NCBI GenBank assembly: GCA_900539345.1
Contig: UQBS01000008.1
Location: forward strand, 1-64,000
Length of the DNA: 64,000 bases
Source of the DNA: an uncultured Coriobacteriaceae bacterium
GTDB taxonomy: Bacteria > Actinomycetota > Coriobacteriia > Coriobacteriales > UMGS124
Direction of reading: 5' to 3'
Below are positions 7,876 to 17,573 of this stretch, in pieces. A program made the translations under genes and the position numbers. The notes beneath the pieces were generated by a model, which did not search any database, was not told the DNA's origin, and saw only the letters and a program-made list of their open reading frames with translations. How positions within the stretch are numbered: the stretch's first letter is position 1; every line of letters begins with the position of its first letter.

Positions 7876-10800
7876 CTACTCTGCCTCGTGGTCGAGCAGC
7901 GCCAGTACGTCTTCCCTCGAGAGAGTCGTGGAACCCACGCCCTCGCCGCCCAGCACGCTTTCGGCCAGGTCGTGCTTGCGCTCCTGCATCTGCAGGATGC
8001 GCTCCTCGATTGTGTCCTGGCAGATGAGCTTGAATACGCTCACGGCTTGCGTCTGCCCGATGCGGTGTGCACGGTCGGTCGCCTGGTTCTGAGCCGACAC
8101 GTTCCACCAAGGGTCGTAGTGGATGACGACGTCTGCAGCCGTGAGGTTGAGGCCCACGCCGCCTGCTTTCAGCGAGATGAGGAAGACCGGCACATCGCCT
8201 GTCTGGAAGGTGTCCACCAGCCTCGCGCGCTCTTCCTTGCTTGTGGCTCCCGTGAGCGTGAGCGAAGCGATCTTGGCTGCTGCCAGGCGTTCCTCGATGA
8301 GCGTGAGCATGCTCGTGAACTGCGAGAACAGCAAGACCTTGTGCCCGCCATCCACGGCGTTGCGCAGAAGCTCCATGCAGGTGTCGAGCTTGGCCGAAGC
8401 GCCTGCATACTCGTCGTAGAACAAGCGAGGGTCGCAGCAAATCTGGCGCAGCTTCGTGAGTTCGGCGAGAATCTTGAGCTTGTTTTCCTTAAACTCCTTG
8501 GGCGTGTTCTCGTGCTGCAGCTGAAGCGCCAGCCTGTCTTGGTTGGCCTTGTACAGCTTGTCCTGTTCGCCAGCCATGCGCGCATACACGACGCTCTCGT
8601 TTTTCTCTGGCAGGTCGGTCAGAACGTCGGCCTTGAGTCTGCGCAGGATAAACGGGGCGACCATGCACTGCAGCCGATGCGTCGAGTCTCCCTCGCGGGC
8701 CTCTACGGGTCCGGCGAAACGCTTGGAGAACGAATCCATGCTGCCCAGGATGCCCGGCATGAGGAAGTCGAAGATGCTCCACAGCTCGATGAGGCGGTTC
8801 TCGATGGGCGTGCCCGTGAGCGCCAGCCGCGCGTCGGCCTGCAGGCATTTCACTGCCTTGGCCACCTGGGTGCCGGGGTTCTTGATGTAATGGGCCTCGT
8901 CGAGCACCACGCGCGCAAAGTGAATGCCTGTATATGACTCAATATCGCGCTTGAGCAGGTCGTAGGACGTCACGAGCACGTCATGGGAGGTCGCGGCGCC
9001 AATCACGGCCGTCCGTGCAGCCTTGGTGCCAACCACGGCCGCGGCGTCGAGCTGCGGGGCGAAGCGGGCGAGCTCCGCCATCCAGTTGTACACGAGCGAC
9101 GCGGGGCACACCACGAGGGAGGGGAGGGTGCTGCCTGCCTCTTTGCGCGCGAGAATATGGGTGATGACCTGCAGGGTCTTTCCCAAGCCCATGTCGTCGG
9201 CCAGGATGCCGCCGAAACCGAAGCGCTCCAGCGTCTCGAGCCAGCGAAAACCTTCTTCCTGGTAGGGGCGCAAAATCCCGTTCAGCGAGGCCGGCACGTC
9301 GAAATCCGCGTCTCCGAACGTGTCGAAGTCGCGCACGACTTCGCGAAACGCCGCATTGCGCTCCAAACGCACCCCGGAGGCCTTTTTGAGCAGCGCGTCC
9401 ACAAACAGTGTGCGGTTCGAGGGCAGACCCACACCGTCGCCCGCCATCTGCACCGCGTCGATGCCCAGGCTCTCGGCGAGGGCGTTCACCTCGCGCAGGC
9501 TGTCGCCCAGCTTGACGATGTCGCCGCTGGACAGGCGCACAAACTTCTGCTTGCGCTTGTATGAGTCGAGGAAGAGCATCAGGTCGCGGGGCGACATGCC
9601 GCTTGCGTCTACCTGAAGGTCAAGAAGTCCGCTCTTGAGCGTCGCCTTGACGCGCACTTGTGGGCTGCCCTGCGCCTTGATGGCGCGCAGACGCTCGCTC
9701 ACCATCACATCGCCCAGTTCTCCCAGCTCAGCCAGGCCGTCGGTGAGCAGGATATAGAGCAGCTCGTCGTCGCTTTCGTCAAAGCCGGGCACCTGGGCCC
9801 CGCCTGGGAAGTATTCCTCCACGATGTCTTGCACGTGATACTCGGCCACAAGGTCGCGTGCGGGCTGGCCGGGACGCTGCGGCTCGTACAGGCTCGCCCG
9901 CCAGTCGTCATAGGCCACGGTTGCCTGGCAGGTCACCTCGCCATCCTCCATGCCCACCTTGAACGAGAATTCCGGCACGGGCGGGCAGAAGGAGTCGAGG
10001 GCCTCGGCCCCTTCAAGATGCGTGCAGCTGCGCAGGGTCGGCAGGACCGTGCGGCAAAAGTCGCCCAAGTCGGTGGTGCCGATATGTAGGGTGCCGCGGG
10101 CGGGAAGCAGGCTCGAGAAGAGCCCGGCACTGGCCCGCGCGAACTCCTCACTGCAACGCCACGCGTGCGAATCGTCCACGATGTACATGCGCTCGTCGTC
10201 GGTCAGGCACTGCAAGTTCGAAGGAAGGCGCAGGTCAAAGCCGCCGTCACCGGCCGGGCGCACCTCGGCCTCGATGGTGGGGTTGCCGTGCAGCACCTCA
10301 ACTTGACATACGAGGTCCCCTCCTTGCCCATAGCTGTACCCGAACCCAAACGCGATGCTCTCGCCTTGCATGAGGTCGAGCACGTCGATCGCGTCGACGG
10401 GGGAGAGGGGCAGCTCCTTGATGTCGGTGCCGCGTCCAGCCTGCATGTATTGCCAGCGCGAGCTGAAAAGCGCCTGCTGGGTGTCCACGATGCGCGTGAT
10501 GAGGTCGAGCAGCTTGCAGGCCCGCTCGGTGAGGTTGGCGGGTAGGTAGGCGAGCGTGAGGTTTTTGCCATGGGTGACCTGGGCTCCTGTTTTCCAGGCA
10601 TGCACGAGGTCGCCCATGTTCTTGACGACATAGGAGGCCTTGCCGTGCCGCACCTTGAGTCGCAGGCACAGCGTGCCGTCGAACCCATATGGGCTGCTCG
10701 GCGGGATGATGGAAACATCGAAATCAGCCGGTTCCAGGTTCAGCTCGGCCTCTTCGGTACCGTGCCTGTGCCGTGTGCGTGCCACCTCGTCTACACGCTG

Positions 10801-11247
10801 CTGGGTGAGGGTGCTGAGCAGGTTGGCAATCTGGGAGCTGGTGGGCAGCGCTCGCGGTGCGGCTGGCGTCTTCGAATGCGCGCCTCCGGCCGACCGGGTC
10901 GCCTGCGTCCCGTATGTACCAGGGCGGGGGAGGCCCGCAATCCCGATTGCGTCGAGATAATACAGCACAAGTGCGATTTCATGCTTGCACATGCCGTCGT
11001 AGTTGCGGGCGGCCGGGCAGTCGCATGAGTAGGCAAGAACGGCTTGCTCGTCGAGGTCGAGCGAGACGCGCGTCTGGTAGGCCTGGCCGTACGATCCCTC
11101 AACCGTGCCGCTCACTATTACCGCGCCTTCGATGCTGCTTGGCGTCTCCTTGCAATCGAAAACGCCGCCGCTCAGCGCGAGATCGAGTCCTTTGCCGTAT
11201 GTGCTGTCGAGCGCGGCTTCGATCTTGAGGCTCGTGATGAACGACAT
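7876..11247 (-). CDS. SWIM zinc-finger SNF2/Rad54-family helicase
   Basis: 1123 residues from the ATG of MSFITSLKIEAA, chosen because AAGGAG precedes it at four bases. A SWIM-type zinc finger lies near residues 55-80 (YSCDCPAARNYDGMCKHEIA). After a long bacterial linker domain comes the helicase core: DDMGLGKT Walker A near residue 682, LDEAHYIKN Walker B near 780, LTGTPIENR motif III, and ATDRAHRIGQ motif VI near 1062. Such proteins are ATP-driven DNA translocases, and SWIM proteins are thought to bind DNA or protein. It ends next to the repeat-rich island but has its own strand and leader. A defence or repair role cannot be decided from the sequence. Confidence 0.95.
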   Translation of the reverse strand: MSFITSLKIEAALDSTYGKGLDLALSGGVFDCKETPSSIEGAVIVSGTVEGSYGQAYQTRVSLDLDEQAVLAYSCDCPAARNYDGMCKHEIALVLYYLDAIGIAGLPRPGTYGTQATRSAGGAHSKTPAAPRALPTSSQIANLLSTLTQQRVDEVARTRHRHGTEEAELNLEPADFDVSIIPPSSPYGFDGTLCLRLKVRHGKASYVVKNMGDLVHAWKTGAQVTHGKNLTLAYLPANLTERACKLLDLITRIVDTQQALFSSRWQYMQAGRGTDIKELPLSPVDAIDVLDLMQGESIAFGFGYSYGQGGDLVCQVEVLHGNPTIEAEVRPAGDGGFDLRLPSNLQCLTDDERMYIVDDSHAWRCSEEFARASAGLFSSLLPARGTLHIGTTDLGDFCRTVLPTLRSCTHLEGAEALDSFCPPVPEFSFKVGMEDGEVTCQATVAYDDWRASLYEPQRPGQPARDLVAEYHVQDIVEEYFPGGAQVPGFDESDDELLYILLTDGLAELGELGDVMVSERLRAIKAQGSPQVRVKATLKSGLLDLQVDASGMSPRDLMLFLDSYKRKQKFVRLSSGDIVKLGDSLREVNALAESLGIDAVQMAGDGVGLPSNRTLFVDALLKKASGVRLERNAAFREVVRDFDTFGDADFDVPASLNGILRPYQEEGFRWLETLERFGFGGILADDMGLGKTLQVITHILARKEAGSTLPSLVVCPASLVYNWMAELARFAPQLDAAAVVGTKAARTAVIGAATSHDVLVTSYDLLKRDIESYTGIHFARVVLDEAHYIKNPGTQVAKAVKCLQADARLALTGTPIENRLIELWSIFDFLMPGILGSMDSFSKRFAGPVEAREGDSTHRLQCMVAPFILRRLKADVLTDLPEKNESVVYARMAGEQDKLYKANQDRLALQLQHENTPKEFKENKLKILAELTKLRQICCDPRLFYDEYAGASAKLDTCMELLRNAVDGGHKVLLFSQFTSMLTLIEERLAAAKIASLTLTGATSKEERARLVDTFQTGDVPVFLISLKAGGVGLNLTAADVVIHYDPWWNVSAQNQATDRAHRIGQTQAVSVFKLICQDTIEERILQMQERKHDLAESVLGGEGVGSTTLSREDVLALLDHEAE

Positions 11248-11602
11248 ACGGCTCCTTGGGGACGATGGGCTGTCAAGCAGCGAGAACGGGCAAGACTCGT
11301 TCATTGTAGCGCACCCGCCACGAGGCAAGCTTTACGCAAATCGGGAAGATTTCCGCCAAATCTTTCCCAAATATAGGAAAGAAGTATGGTGGCGGTGGTT
11401 ACGGGGGGCCTGTGCCCTTCCGTCGGCGTCGGATGCGTGAAGGCGGCGTTTGCCGGAGTTTCCCCTGGTGTCAGCGCCGGGTACTCCCTTGCAATCAAAA
11501 ATCCGCCTCCACCTCCTGTTTTACCAAGAGATGGGGGCGGGTTTGGTAGGGGTTAGGCGGGGTCGACCATAACGTTCGGCCCACCTTTATCGCGTGCTTG
11601 CT
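11248..11602. other. Intergenic region, no gene seen
   Basis: 355 bases between the helicase start and the end of the frameshifted reductase gene. It must hold the helicase promoter. I see no convincing terminator for the reductase gene and no small gene. Confidence 0.6.
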
Positions 11603-13194
11603 TTACTTGCCCAGGTACTCGGCGGCCTGCATGGCGATGATGCGGCCGGAGTTGTTGGCCCAGGAGGCCTGCGAGCCGGGAGCCAGAGAGACGTCGTAGG
11701 AATCGCCGTACAGGCAGCCCGCGTCGGAGCCGCCGGCGTACAGGCCGGGGATGACCTCGTGGGCTTCGTTCTCAACCTCGCAGTTGGCGTTGATCATGAT
11801 GCCGCCGCACGTGGTGTAGTAGCCGTCGCCGATCTGGCCGATGTAGAAGGGCGGCTCGTCCATCTTGCGCAGGTGCTCGGCGGCCTTGCCGAAGTCGGGG
11901 TCGTGGCCCTCGTCGCAATAGCTGTTGTACTGGTCGATGCAGGCCTGAGCGCTTCGGCGTCGAGACCCTCGGCCTCGGCCATTTCCTCGACGGTATCACA
12001 CTTGAACACGGTGCCGCCGGCGATGAGGTCCTCGATCTGCTCGCGCACGCCCACCATGGGGTTGCCGGGAGAGGTGAAGGAGAAGACCATGCCGTAGGGG
12101 CCCTCCTCCTCCCAGGTGGTCAGGTCCTTCTCGGTAAAGATGGTGAAGGTCTTGTCCTGGTTGCGCTGCGCCAGGCCGACGCCGGCGAAGTCGGAGATCC
12201 AGCGGTCCTCGTTGATCCAGCGCTCGCAGTCGCCGTTGATCCAGAGGGTAGGCTGCACGGAGGCGCAGTAATCCATGTGGGTCCACACGGCGCCGTCGAG
12301 GCACGGGCCGCACCACATCACGGTGCCCAGGCCCTCGGCCATGTAGGCGCCGGCGTCGCGGGCCATCTTGATGCCGTCGGCGTCGTTGCCGGGCACGCCC
12401 TGCGGCAAGATGAGCTCGTTGCGCGTCTCGGAGACGGCGTAGAGGAAGTCCTTGTTCTGGGGATAGCCGCCGGTGGCGCAGGCGACGCAGGGGGCGTTGA
12501 CGCGCACGACGGTGCCGTCCTCGCGCTGGGCGAGCACGCCGGTGACCTTGCCGTCCTCAACGAGAATCTTCTTCACGGGAGTCGAGAGCTCGATCTGCAC
12601 GCCGAGCTTCTCGGCGGCTGCGCGCATGCTGTCCTGGAACGTGGCGCCCGGGCCCTTCTCCAGGTCGCGCTCGTACACGTGCCAGCACTTCTGGCCGGCA
12701 CCGATGGCGATGGCACCCTGGAAGCCTACGCCCAGGTCCTCGAGCCACTGCACGGTCTCGGCGGTCTGGTTGAAGAAGCGCTGGTAGAGCTTGTGGTTGG
12801 GGATGAAGTGGTGGTAGACCATCGTGTTGGTGATGGCTTCCTCCACGGTGAGGGTGCAGCCGGACTCCTCGGTGTACTTGGTGCCCAGGGCGAAGAGGCC
12901 CTCGGTGCCGATGAAGGAGCCGCCTGTGACCTCGCGCTTCTCAAAGACGATGGGGTTGAGGCCGAGCTGCTTGGCCTGGCAGGCGCACGCCATGCCCGTG
13001 CCGCCGGCGCCGATGATGGCGATGTCGCACTCAAGCTCTTCGGTGGGCTCGCCGACCTCGTCGAGGTCCCACACGCTGCTCGACTCGGCGATGACCTTGG
13101 CCTGGGCGGCCTCGGGGGCAAGTGCGCTTGCAACGGCTGCGGCCGTGCCTGCTGCTGCGGCGCTGGCGACAAAGTTGCGACGGGTCATTTCCAT
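11603..13194 (-). pseudogene. Tat-exported FAD reductase, one-base frameshift
   Basis: Start ATG at 13194 behind GGGGAG. MTRRNFVASAAAAG is a twin-arginine signal. IIGAGGTGMACACQA is the FAD dinucleotide fold. The frame is intact to AEGLDAEAL, then shifts near 11947. The rest (ACIDQYNSYCDEGHDPDFGK to QAAEYLGK) continues in another frame and is fully conserved in style. Restoring one C would give about 530 residues, the family's normal size. Either the assembly has an error or the gene is newly broken. It belongs to the fumarate reductase/FAD_binding_2 superfamily; the substrate is unknown. It lies divergent from the LysR gene at 13481, its likely regulator. Confidence 0.85.
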
Positions 13195-13480
13195 GGTTCT
13201 CCCCTTTCGTCCGGCTGCATAAACATGCACGCTGAACTGGTTGTATGCCGCTCCGCGTTCCCCTTTGGAAGCTTTGTGCGGCACAACTGCATCATGCCAT
13301 CCGGTCCGTCCATCCGGCAATATTTTTGCCGCCAACCGCTTTTTGAGGGTCACAACCGTTTGAGTGAAACGAAAAGTTGAGGCCCTCAACCGGGCGAAGA
13401 ATCCGCAGGTCGCGTACAATCGTGGGACCTTCCGGGGAGGGGAGGAGCCAACGCTGGCGTCGCTTGATGGGGGTTGCCGC

Positions 13481-14380
13481 TTGAACACTGAATACCTTCG
13501 TTACTTTGAGCTTGCCTACATGGAGGGCAACTTCTCGGCCGCTGCCCGCCGCGTGCCCGTGTCGCCGCAGGGCCTTACCAAGGCCATCCATACGCTCGAA
13601 AAGGACTTGGGCGTGCCCCTCTTCACCATCGACGACGCCACTGGGTCTCCCGTGCCCACCGAATACGCCCACGAGTTGTTCCAATATGCCCAGGTGTTCG
13701 ACTCCAACACACACCTGTTGCAGTCTGCGTTCAACGCCATTCGCGGAGGCCAGCGCTCCACCATACGTCTTGCCTGCTCGCTGGGTGTGCTCGGCACGTT
13801 TGGCCCGGAGTTTCTCGAGCGCTTCTACGAGCGGCATCCCGACATCGACTTCGAGTATTGGGAGGCGTCGGACGAGTCTGTCGTGCGCAACCTGCAAAAA
13901 GGGGAGTGCGGCCTGGCGCTGCTCGTGGGCCGGGTGCCCGAGGGCATGCAGGCACGCGAGCTTTACCGGTGCCACGAGTACTTCTGGATCAACGAGGAGA
14001 GTCCCCTGGTCGGCCGCGACTCACTGGGTCTTGCCGACATCGCCGGCTACGACGTGGCCATCCCCGGTACGGGCTTCGATTGCTACCGCAGGCTCATGGA
14101 GGGGGCTGAGCAGGCAGGCGTGAGCCTGGGCCATGTGTACCAGATGAGCGAGATATTCCAGCTCTACGAGTTTGCGGCCAGCGGCCGCGGCGTGGGATTC
14201 TCGGTGGAACACCTGGTAAACCTACCTATTTTCTCCCGCGATCACTGGGCGGTGCCCGTTGTGCTCGAAGGCGCGCAGTGGGGCTTTTCCATCGTCTGCC
14301 TCGACACCCATGCGCTCGACGACGCCGAACAGGCGTTCTGGGCATACTGCCAGGCGAGCGCGAAGGGCCTGGGGGAGTAG
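13481..14380 (+). CDS. LysR-family transcriptional regulator
   Basis: 299 residues from a TTG start with GGGGG upstream. Frames further upstream overlap the promoter region and have poor composition. Residues 1-60 hold the winged HTH (YLRYFELAYMEGNFSAAARR, then VSPQGLTKAIHTLEKDLGVP). The rest is the periplasmic-binding-protein-like effector domain (STIRLACSLGVLGTFGPEFL). It lies divergent from the reductase gene at 11603-13194 with 286 bases between, the usual arrangement for a LysR protein and its target. The inducer is unknown. No clear T-N11-A box was found. Confidence 0.9.
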   Translation: MNTEYLRYFELAYMEGNFSAAARRVPVSPQGLTKAIHTLEKDLGVPLFTIDDATGSPVPTEYAHELFQYAQVFDSNTHLLQSAFNAIRGGQRSTIRLACSLGVLGTFGPEFLERFYERHPDIDFEYWEASDESVVRNLQKGECGLALLVGRVPEGMQARELYRCHEYFWINEESPLVGRDSLGLADIAGYDVAIPGTGFDCYRRLMEGAEQAGVSLGHVYQMSEIFQLYEFAASGRGVGFSVEHLVNLPIFSRDHWAVPVVLEGAQWGFSIVCLDTHALDDAEQAFWAYCQASAKGLGE

Positions 14381-14548
14381 CGAGGCTGCGGGCGGGCTAT
14401 ATGGCCGCGCGTCCCGCTTGATGGCCTTCAGGTGGGCCGCATGTCCCAAAGTTGCTGGTAGGTCTTTTGCATCGGCGCTCTGTCGGGTAGATTGAACACG
14501 AAGGCCGAACACGCCGCCGCCCGACCGTGCCCGAAGATGGGAGAGACC

Positions 14549-15937
14549 ATGGCTACGCCAACAACGCAGCTAATGCCGAATCTAGCAAATATGCGCGACA
14601 TGCATACCCCGCCTGGCGTGACTGCCTGCGGCAATCGTACCCGTGCGGTTCTTTCGCTTGCACTTGCGACGCTTATCGGCTGCGGCACGCTTGCCTGTGG
14701 CGTGGCACCCCAGATGGCTCGCGCTGACGCCTCGCCGGCCGCGTATGCAACCGCAACTGCGGGCGAGTTTTCGGTTGGGGGCAGCGGGTCCTCCTCCTCG
14801 GTAGCCCCTGCTGCGTCGATCAGCCTCAACAAGGACTTCTTCACGCTCGAAGCTGGGCAGATTCGCACGCTCAAGCCCGAGGGCTACGTGGCTCCCGATT
14901 CCGGCATCCCAGCTACGACGATTGCCTGGGCCTCGTCGGACGAGACCGTAGCGCTTGTAGATGATGAAGGCCGCGTCCATGGCATCGGCATGGGAGGTGC
15001 GCTCATCACGGCGTCCCTTGTCACGGCCGATGGCTCCGTCGTGGCGTCGTGCGACTGCTACGTCACGGTCACCAACAACCTCACGGTGATTCACGACGCA
15101 AGCGAGGTGGACAAGCTTCAGAGTCCGCACTCCTACTTCGATGACACGCGCGACGTGTGGGCCTTCGAGCACCCGGACGCCGTGGCTGTCACGTTGACGT
15201 TTGACGAGCGCAGCTCCGTTGAGGAGGAATTCGACCTCATCGAGGTGAGCGACGCCGCCGGTAAGGTCGTCGCCACCTACACCGGCACCCAGATGGCCGG
15301 CCAGACCCTGAGGGTCGAGGGTACCGCGGCTAAGATTCGCCTGGTCGCCGACGGAAGCAACATCGACTGGGGCTTTGCGCTGAGCGCCCTCAACGTTGAG
15401 TACGCGCCGGGTTCTCCTGCCGCGCAGTCCGGCACCACCCAGACCACCGCTTCGGTGCCCACCCCTGCGCCTGCTCCGACCCCGGATCCTGCGCCCTCTG
15501 GCTGCACTCCCATGGACAGCTACGCGTTCAGCATGCCTGACGTGTACGGCTGGGATGTCTACGGGGCTCAGGAGTATCTTGAGTCGCTCGGCATGACTGT
15601 GCAGGTAGATTGGCAGGCCGACGAGTGGGTGGGCTACGGCATCGTGTACTACCAGAGCACCATGGCGGGCACGCTCGTGAACCCCGGTGACTACGTGCGC
15701 ATCGTCGCCAGCACCGGCCAGCCCCAGACGTGGCTTCCCGACGTGCAGGGCATGAACTACGAGGACGCCATCCTGACGCTCTATGACGCCAGCTACACCA
15801 ACGTGCGCTGCGTCTTCACCCCGCCCGAGAACCCCTACGACGCCGGCATCGTGTGGTACATGGATCCCGGCGCATACTCCCCCGCCTACACCGACATGCT
15901 CATCGAGCTGTACGTCTACGACACGGTCAACGGGTAG
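14549..15937 (+). CDS. Secreted Ig-like/PASTA-domain surface protein
   Basis: 462 residues from ATGGCTACG, with GGGAGAG upstream; an earlier in-frame ATG lacks a ribosome site. Residues 30-60 are a hydrophobic export segment (AVLSLALATLIGCGTLACGV) with a possible lipobox-like cysteine. Residues 90-180 resemble a bacterial Ig-like domain (ISLNKDFFTLEAGQIRTL, then IAWASSDETVALVDDEGRV). Residues 190-300 form a beta-rich part with VTLTFDERSSVEEEFD. A Pro/Thr/Ala linker follows, then two PASTA-like repeats (MPDVYGWDVYGAQEYLESLG and LPDVQGMNYEDAILTLYDAS). PASTA domains usually bind peptidoglycan. No kinase domain is present. It has its own terminator. Confidence 0.8.
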   Translation: MATPTTQLMPNLANMRDMHTPPGVTACGNRTRAVLSLALATLIGCGTLACGVAPQMARADASPAAYATATAGEFSVGGSGSSSSVAPAASISLNKDFFTLEAGQIRTLKPEGYVAPDSGIPATTIAWASSDETVALVDDEGRVHGIGMGGALITASLVTADGSVVASCDCYVTVTNNLTVIHDASEVDKLQSPHSYFDDTRDVWAFEHPDAVAVTLTFDERSSVEEEFDLIEVSDAAGKVVATYTGTQMAGQTLRVEGTAAKIRLVADGSNIDWGFALSALNVEYAPGSPAAQSGTTQTTASVPTPAPAPTPDPAPSGCTPMDSYAFSMPDVYGWDVYGAQEYLESLGMTVQVDWQADEWVGYGIVYYQSTMAGTLVNPGDYVRIVASTGQPQTWLPDVQGMNYEDAILTLYDASYTNVRCVFTPPENPYDAGIVWYMDPGAYSPAYTDMLIELYVYDTVNG

Positions 15938-15984
15938 AAGGTAGAGAAGACCCGCGAGAGCAGGCAAGAACGGCAAACAAGAGA

Positions 15985-16015
15985 GGCGGGCATTCAAGAG
16001 GGTGCTCGCCCTTTT
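15985..16015 (+). terminator. Intrinsic terminator of the PASTA-protein gene
   Basis: GGCGGGCA pairs with TGCTCGCC (one G-U) and is followed by CTTTT, 48 bases past the stop. Confidence 0.8.
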
Positions 16016-16124
16016 GTGTGCATAGGGCGTCTTCCAATCCAGGGCCTTTTTGCTACCGAAACCTATCGCGCTTCGAGATGTATAGATGGACGCTGGGTTG
16101 TATTGCACGATACCGTGCGAGGAG

Positions 16125-16240
16125 CCTTGGGTAATGATTCTGGTTCTTATTTTGCAGACTGCTACCCGGAACTTGTTGTGGGTGCTGCAGCGGGTCGCTC
16201 GCTGACGTTTGGCTACCTGCCTGGCCAGAACTTGGCCTAA
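16125..16240 (+). pseudogene. C-terminal fragment of an FAD reductase
   Basis: The frame reads GNDSGSYFADCYPELVVGAA followed by GRSLTFGYLPGQNLA, the C-terminal FAD-contact segment of this superfamily, then stops. Nothing upstream matches the rest of the protein, so it is a remnant of about 38 codons. Confidence 0.7.
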
Positions 16241-16294
16241 GTTGATGCCTGGGAATAGCTCGATCTTGAACAATCGGTAAAAGTGGGAGAAAAG

Positions 16295-16334
16295 GCGGGC
16301 CAGAACTCTCTTCGGGATTCTGGTCCGCTTTTTT
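16295..16334 (+). terminator. Intrinsic terminator after the reductase fragment
   Basis: GCGGGCCAGAA pairs with TTCTGGTCCGC (one G-U) and is followed by TTTTTT. It survives from the gene whose end is the fragment at 16125. Confidence 0.85.
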
Positions 16335-16401
16335 GTGGGCGCTTGCGATGGCCGTCGACTAACGTATGCCATTTTTTGTAGTCGGCCGATTGGAAGTGGT
16401 G

Positions 16402-16470
16402 TCGCGGTGTTCACGTTCCAACAACTCAAGTACTTTTGTGCTGCATATGGGGCACGTAGTCTTAACAAGG
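16402..16470 (+). pseudogene. N-terminal fragment of a LysR regulator
   Basis: The frame reads FTFQQLKYFCAAYGARSLNK, the first helix-turn-helix segment of a LysR protein, then loses similarity after about 25 codons. No remaining effector domain is seen. Confidence 0.6.
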
Positions 16471-16507
16471 CACAATCTGAGGCACTCGCGTTTTGTATAT
16501 CGGGTTG

Positions 16508-17226
16508 GTTTGTCGATGATGATTGCGGGCTGCATGTCGCTGACGTTCAACAGCAGCCTGTTTGTGATTTCTGCAGTCTTCATTATGTGCTGGCTTGCGG
16601 TGAATGAGAATGGCGAGCGCTATGGCGCCGAGCTTCCGTTTGAGCCCTATCTCACCAACGCTCGTATGAACACGCCGCACAACCGTGCGTGGTCTATCTT
16701 TGATGCGGATTACGCCAAGTACGTCGAGCAGCAGTGGCCCACGAAGTACGAGACGTGGCTTGATGGCATCGAGGATGAGATGGAGAAGCGCCTCGAAAGC
16801 GGAGAGCTCATCAAGGCCGATACGATCGAGGAGCTTGCCGAGAAGCTGGGCATTCCTGTCGACAAGTTCGCGGCAACGGTTGAGCATTACAACTCGCTGT
16901 ATGATGCGGGCGAGGACTCCGACTACGACGTGCCCGCCCAGTTCCTGAGCCGCATCCAGACGGCGCCGTTCTATGCCACGCCGCTGGTGTGCAGTGTTCT
17001 GACCATTCCGTTTGGCATTCACGTCAATGATGACTCGCAGGCTTGTACGGCTGACGACGAGCCCATCGCTGGCCTGTACGCGGTCGGCAACGCCCAGGGT
17101 GACTTCTTCGGCGTGGACTACCCGGTGCATTGTCCCGGCATCTCCCATGGTCGCAGCGTGACGTTCGGCCAGCTTGTTGGCGAGGCGGTTGGCAAGGGTA
17201 TTACGCTGACGGAGCTGCTGACATAG
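16508..17226 (+). pseudogene. Membrane-segment fragment fused to the C-terminal half of an FAD reductase
   Basis: The frame first encodes a hydrophobic stretch (GLSMMIAGCMSLTFNSSLFV, then ISAVFIMCWLA) that does not belong to a reductase. From about 16603 it becomes NENGERYGAELPFEPY and continues to GISHGRSVTFGQLVGEAVGK, the C-terminal half of a Tat-type reductase. It resembles the end of the 43713-45404 protein (GLYAVGN then PGISHG). The FAD Rossmann domain and signal peptide are missing, so it cannot be functional as a reductase. The hydrophobic part may come from a LuxR-type membrane regulator or a transporter. Confidence 0.75.
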
Positions 17227-17256
17227 AGATTGAAATCTGCCAAAAGAGGTAAGTAA

Positions 17257-17303
17257 GCCGGGTGGCTTGGGCAATCCGCTCAGGCCACCCGGCGTTGTTT
17301 TTG
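17257..17303 (+). terminator. Intrinsic terminator after the reductase remnant
   Basis: GCCGGGTGGC pairs with GCCACCCGGC, followed by GTTGTTTTT. Confidence 0.8.
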
Positions 17304-17573
17304 GCTTGTGTTGGTTGCCGAGGACTCCATGAGGTCCTTTCTCTTATGAATAACGGGATGGCTGTAGGTGTGCTCGAAGCATATGAATTCACTTTCTGTA
17401 TCTTATCCACGCGAAATCGGTGTAGCTAAGGTGCGGATATGTTGTTTGGGCCACCTTGGCTGGCTGACTATTCTTCTTGCTGTCATGCAAGTGAGGGGAA
17501 ATACATGCATGACGCAAGGGCAATCCCCGTGTGGATTCCGGCCCATGCGGGGTAATCGGGGAAAGGAATAGTC

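Noticed and set aside
7643..8440. A 265-codon minus-strand frame near the end of the helicase gene
   Set aside because: Arg/His/Pro-rich frame overlapping the helicase motif VI region in another phase; a shadow.
12277..13380. A long open frame on the plus strand opposite the frameshifted reductase gene
   Set aside because: It is rich in Gly, Ala, Leu and Val with no motif or ribosome site. The minus strand encodes a recognisable Tat/FAD protein. High-GC codon bias leaves the opposite strand open.
14582..16468. A 628-codon open frame on the minus strand over the PASTA-protein gene
   Set aside because: No ribosome site and Arg/His/Val-rich composition. It is a shadow of the secreted protein on the plus strand.
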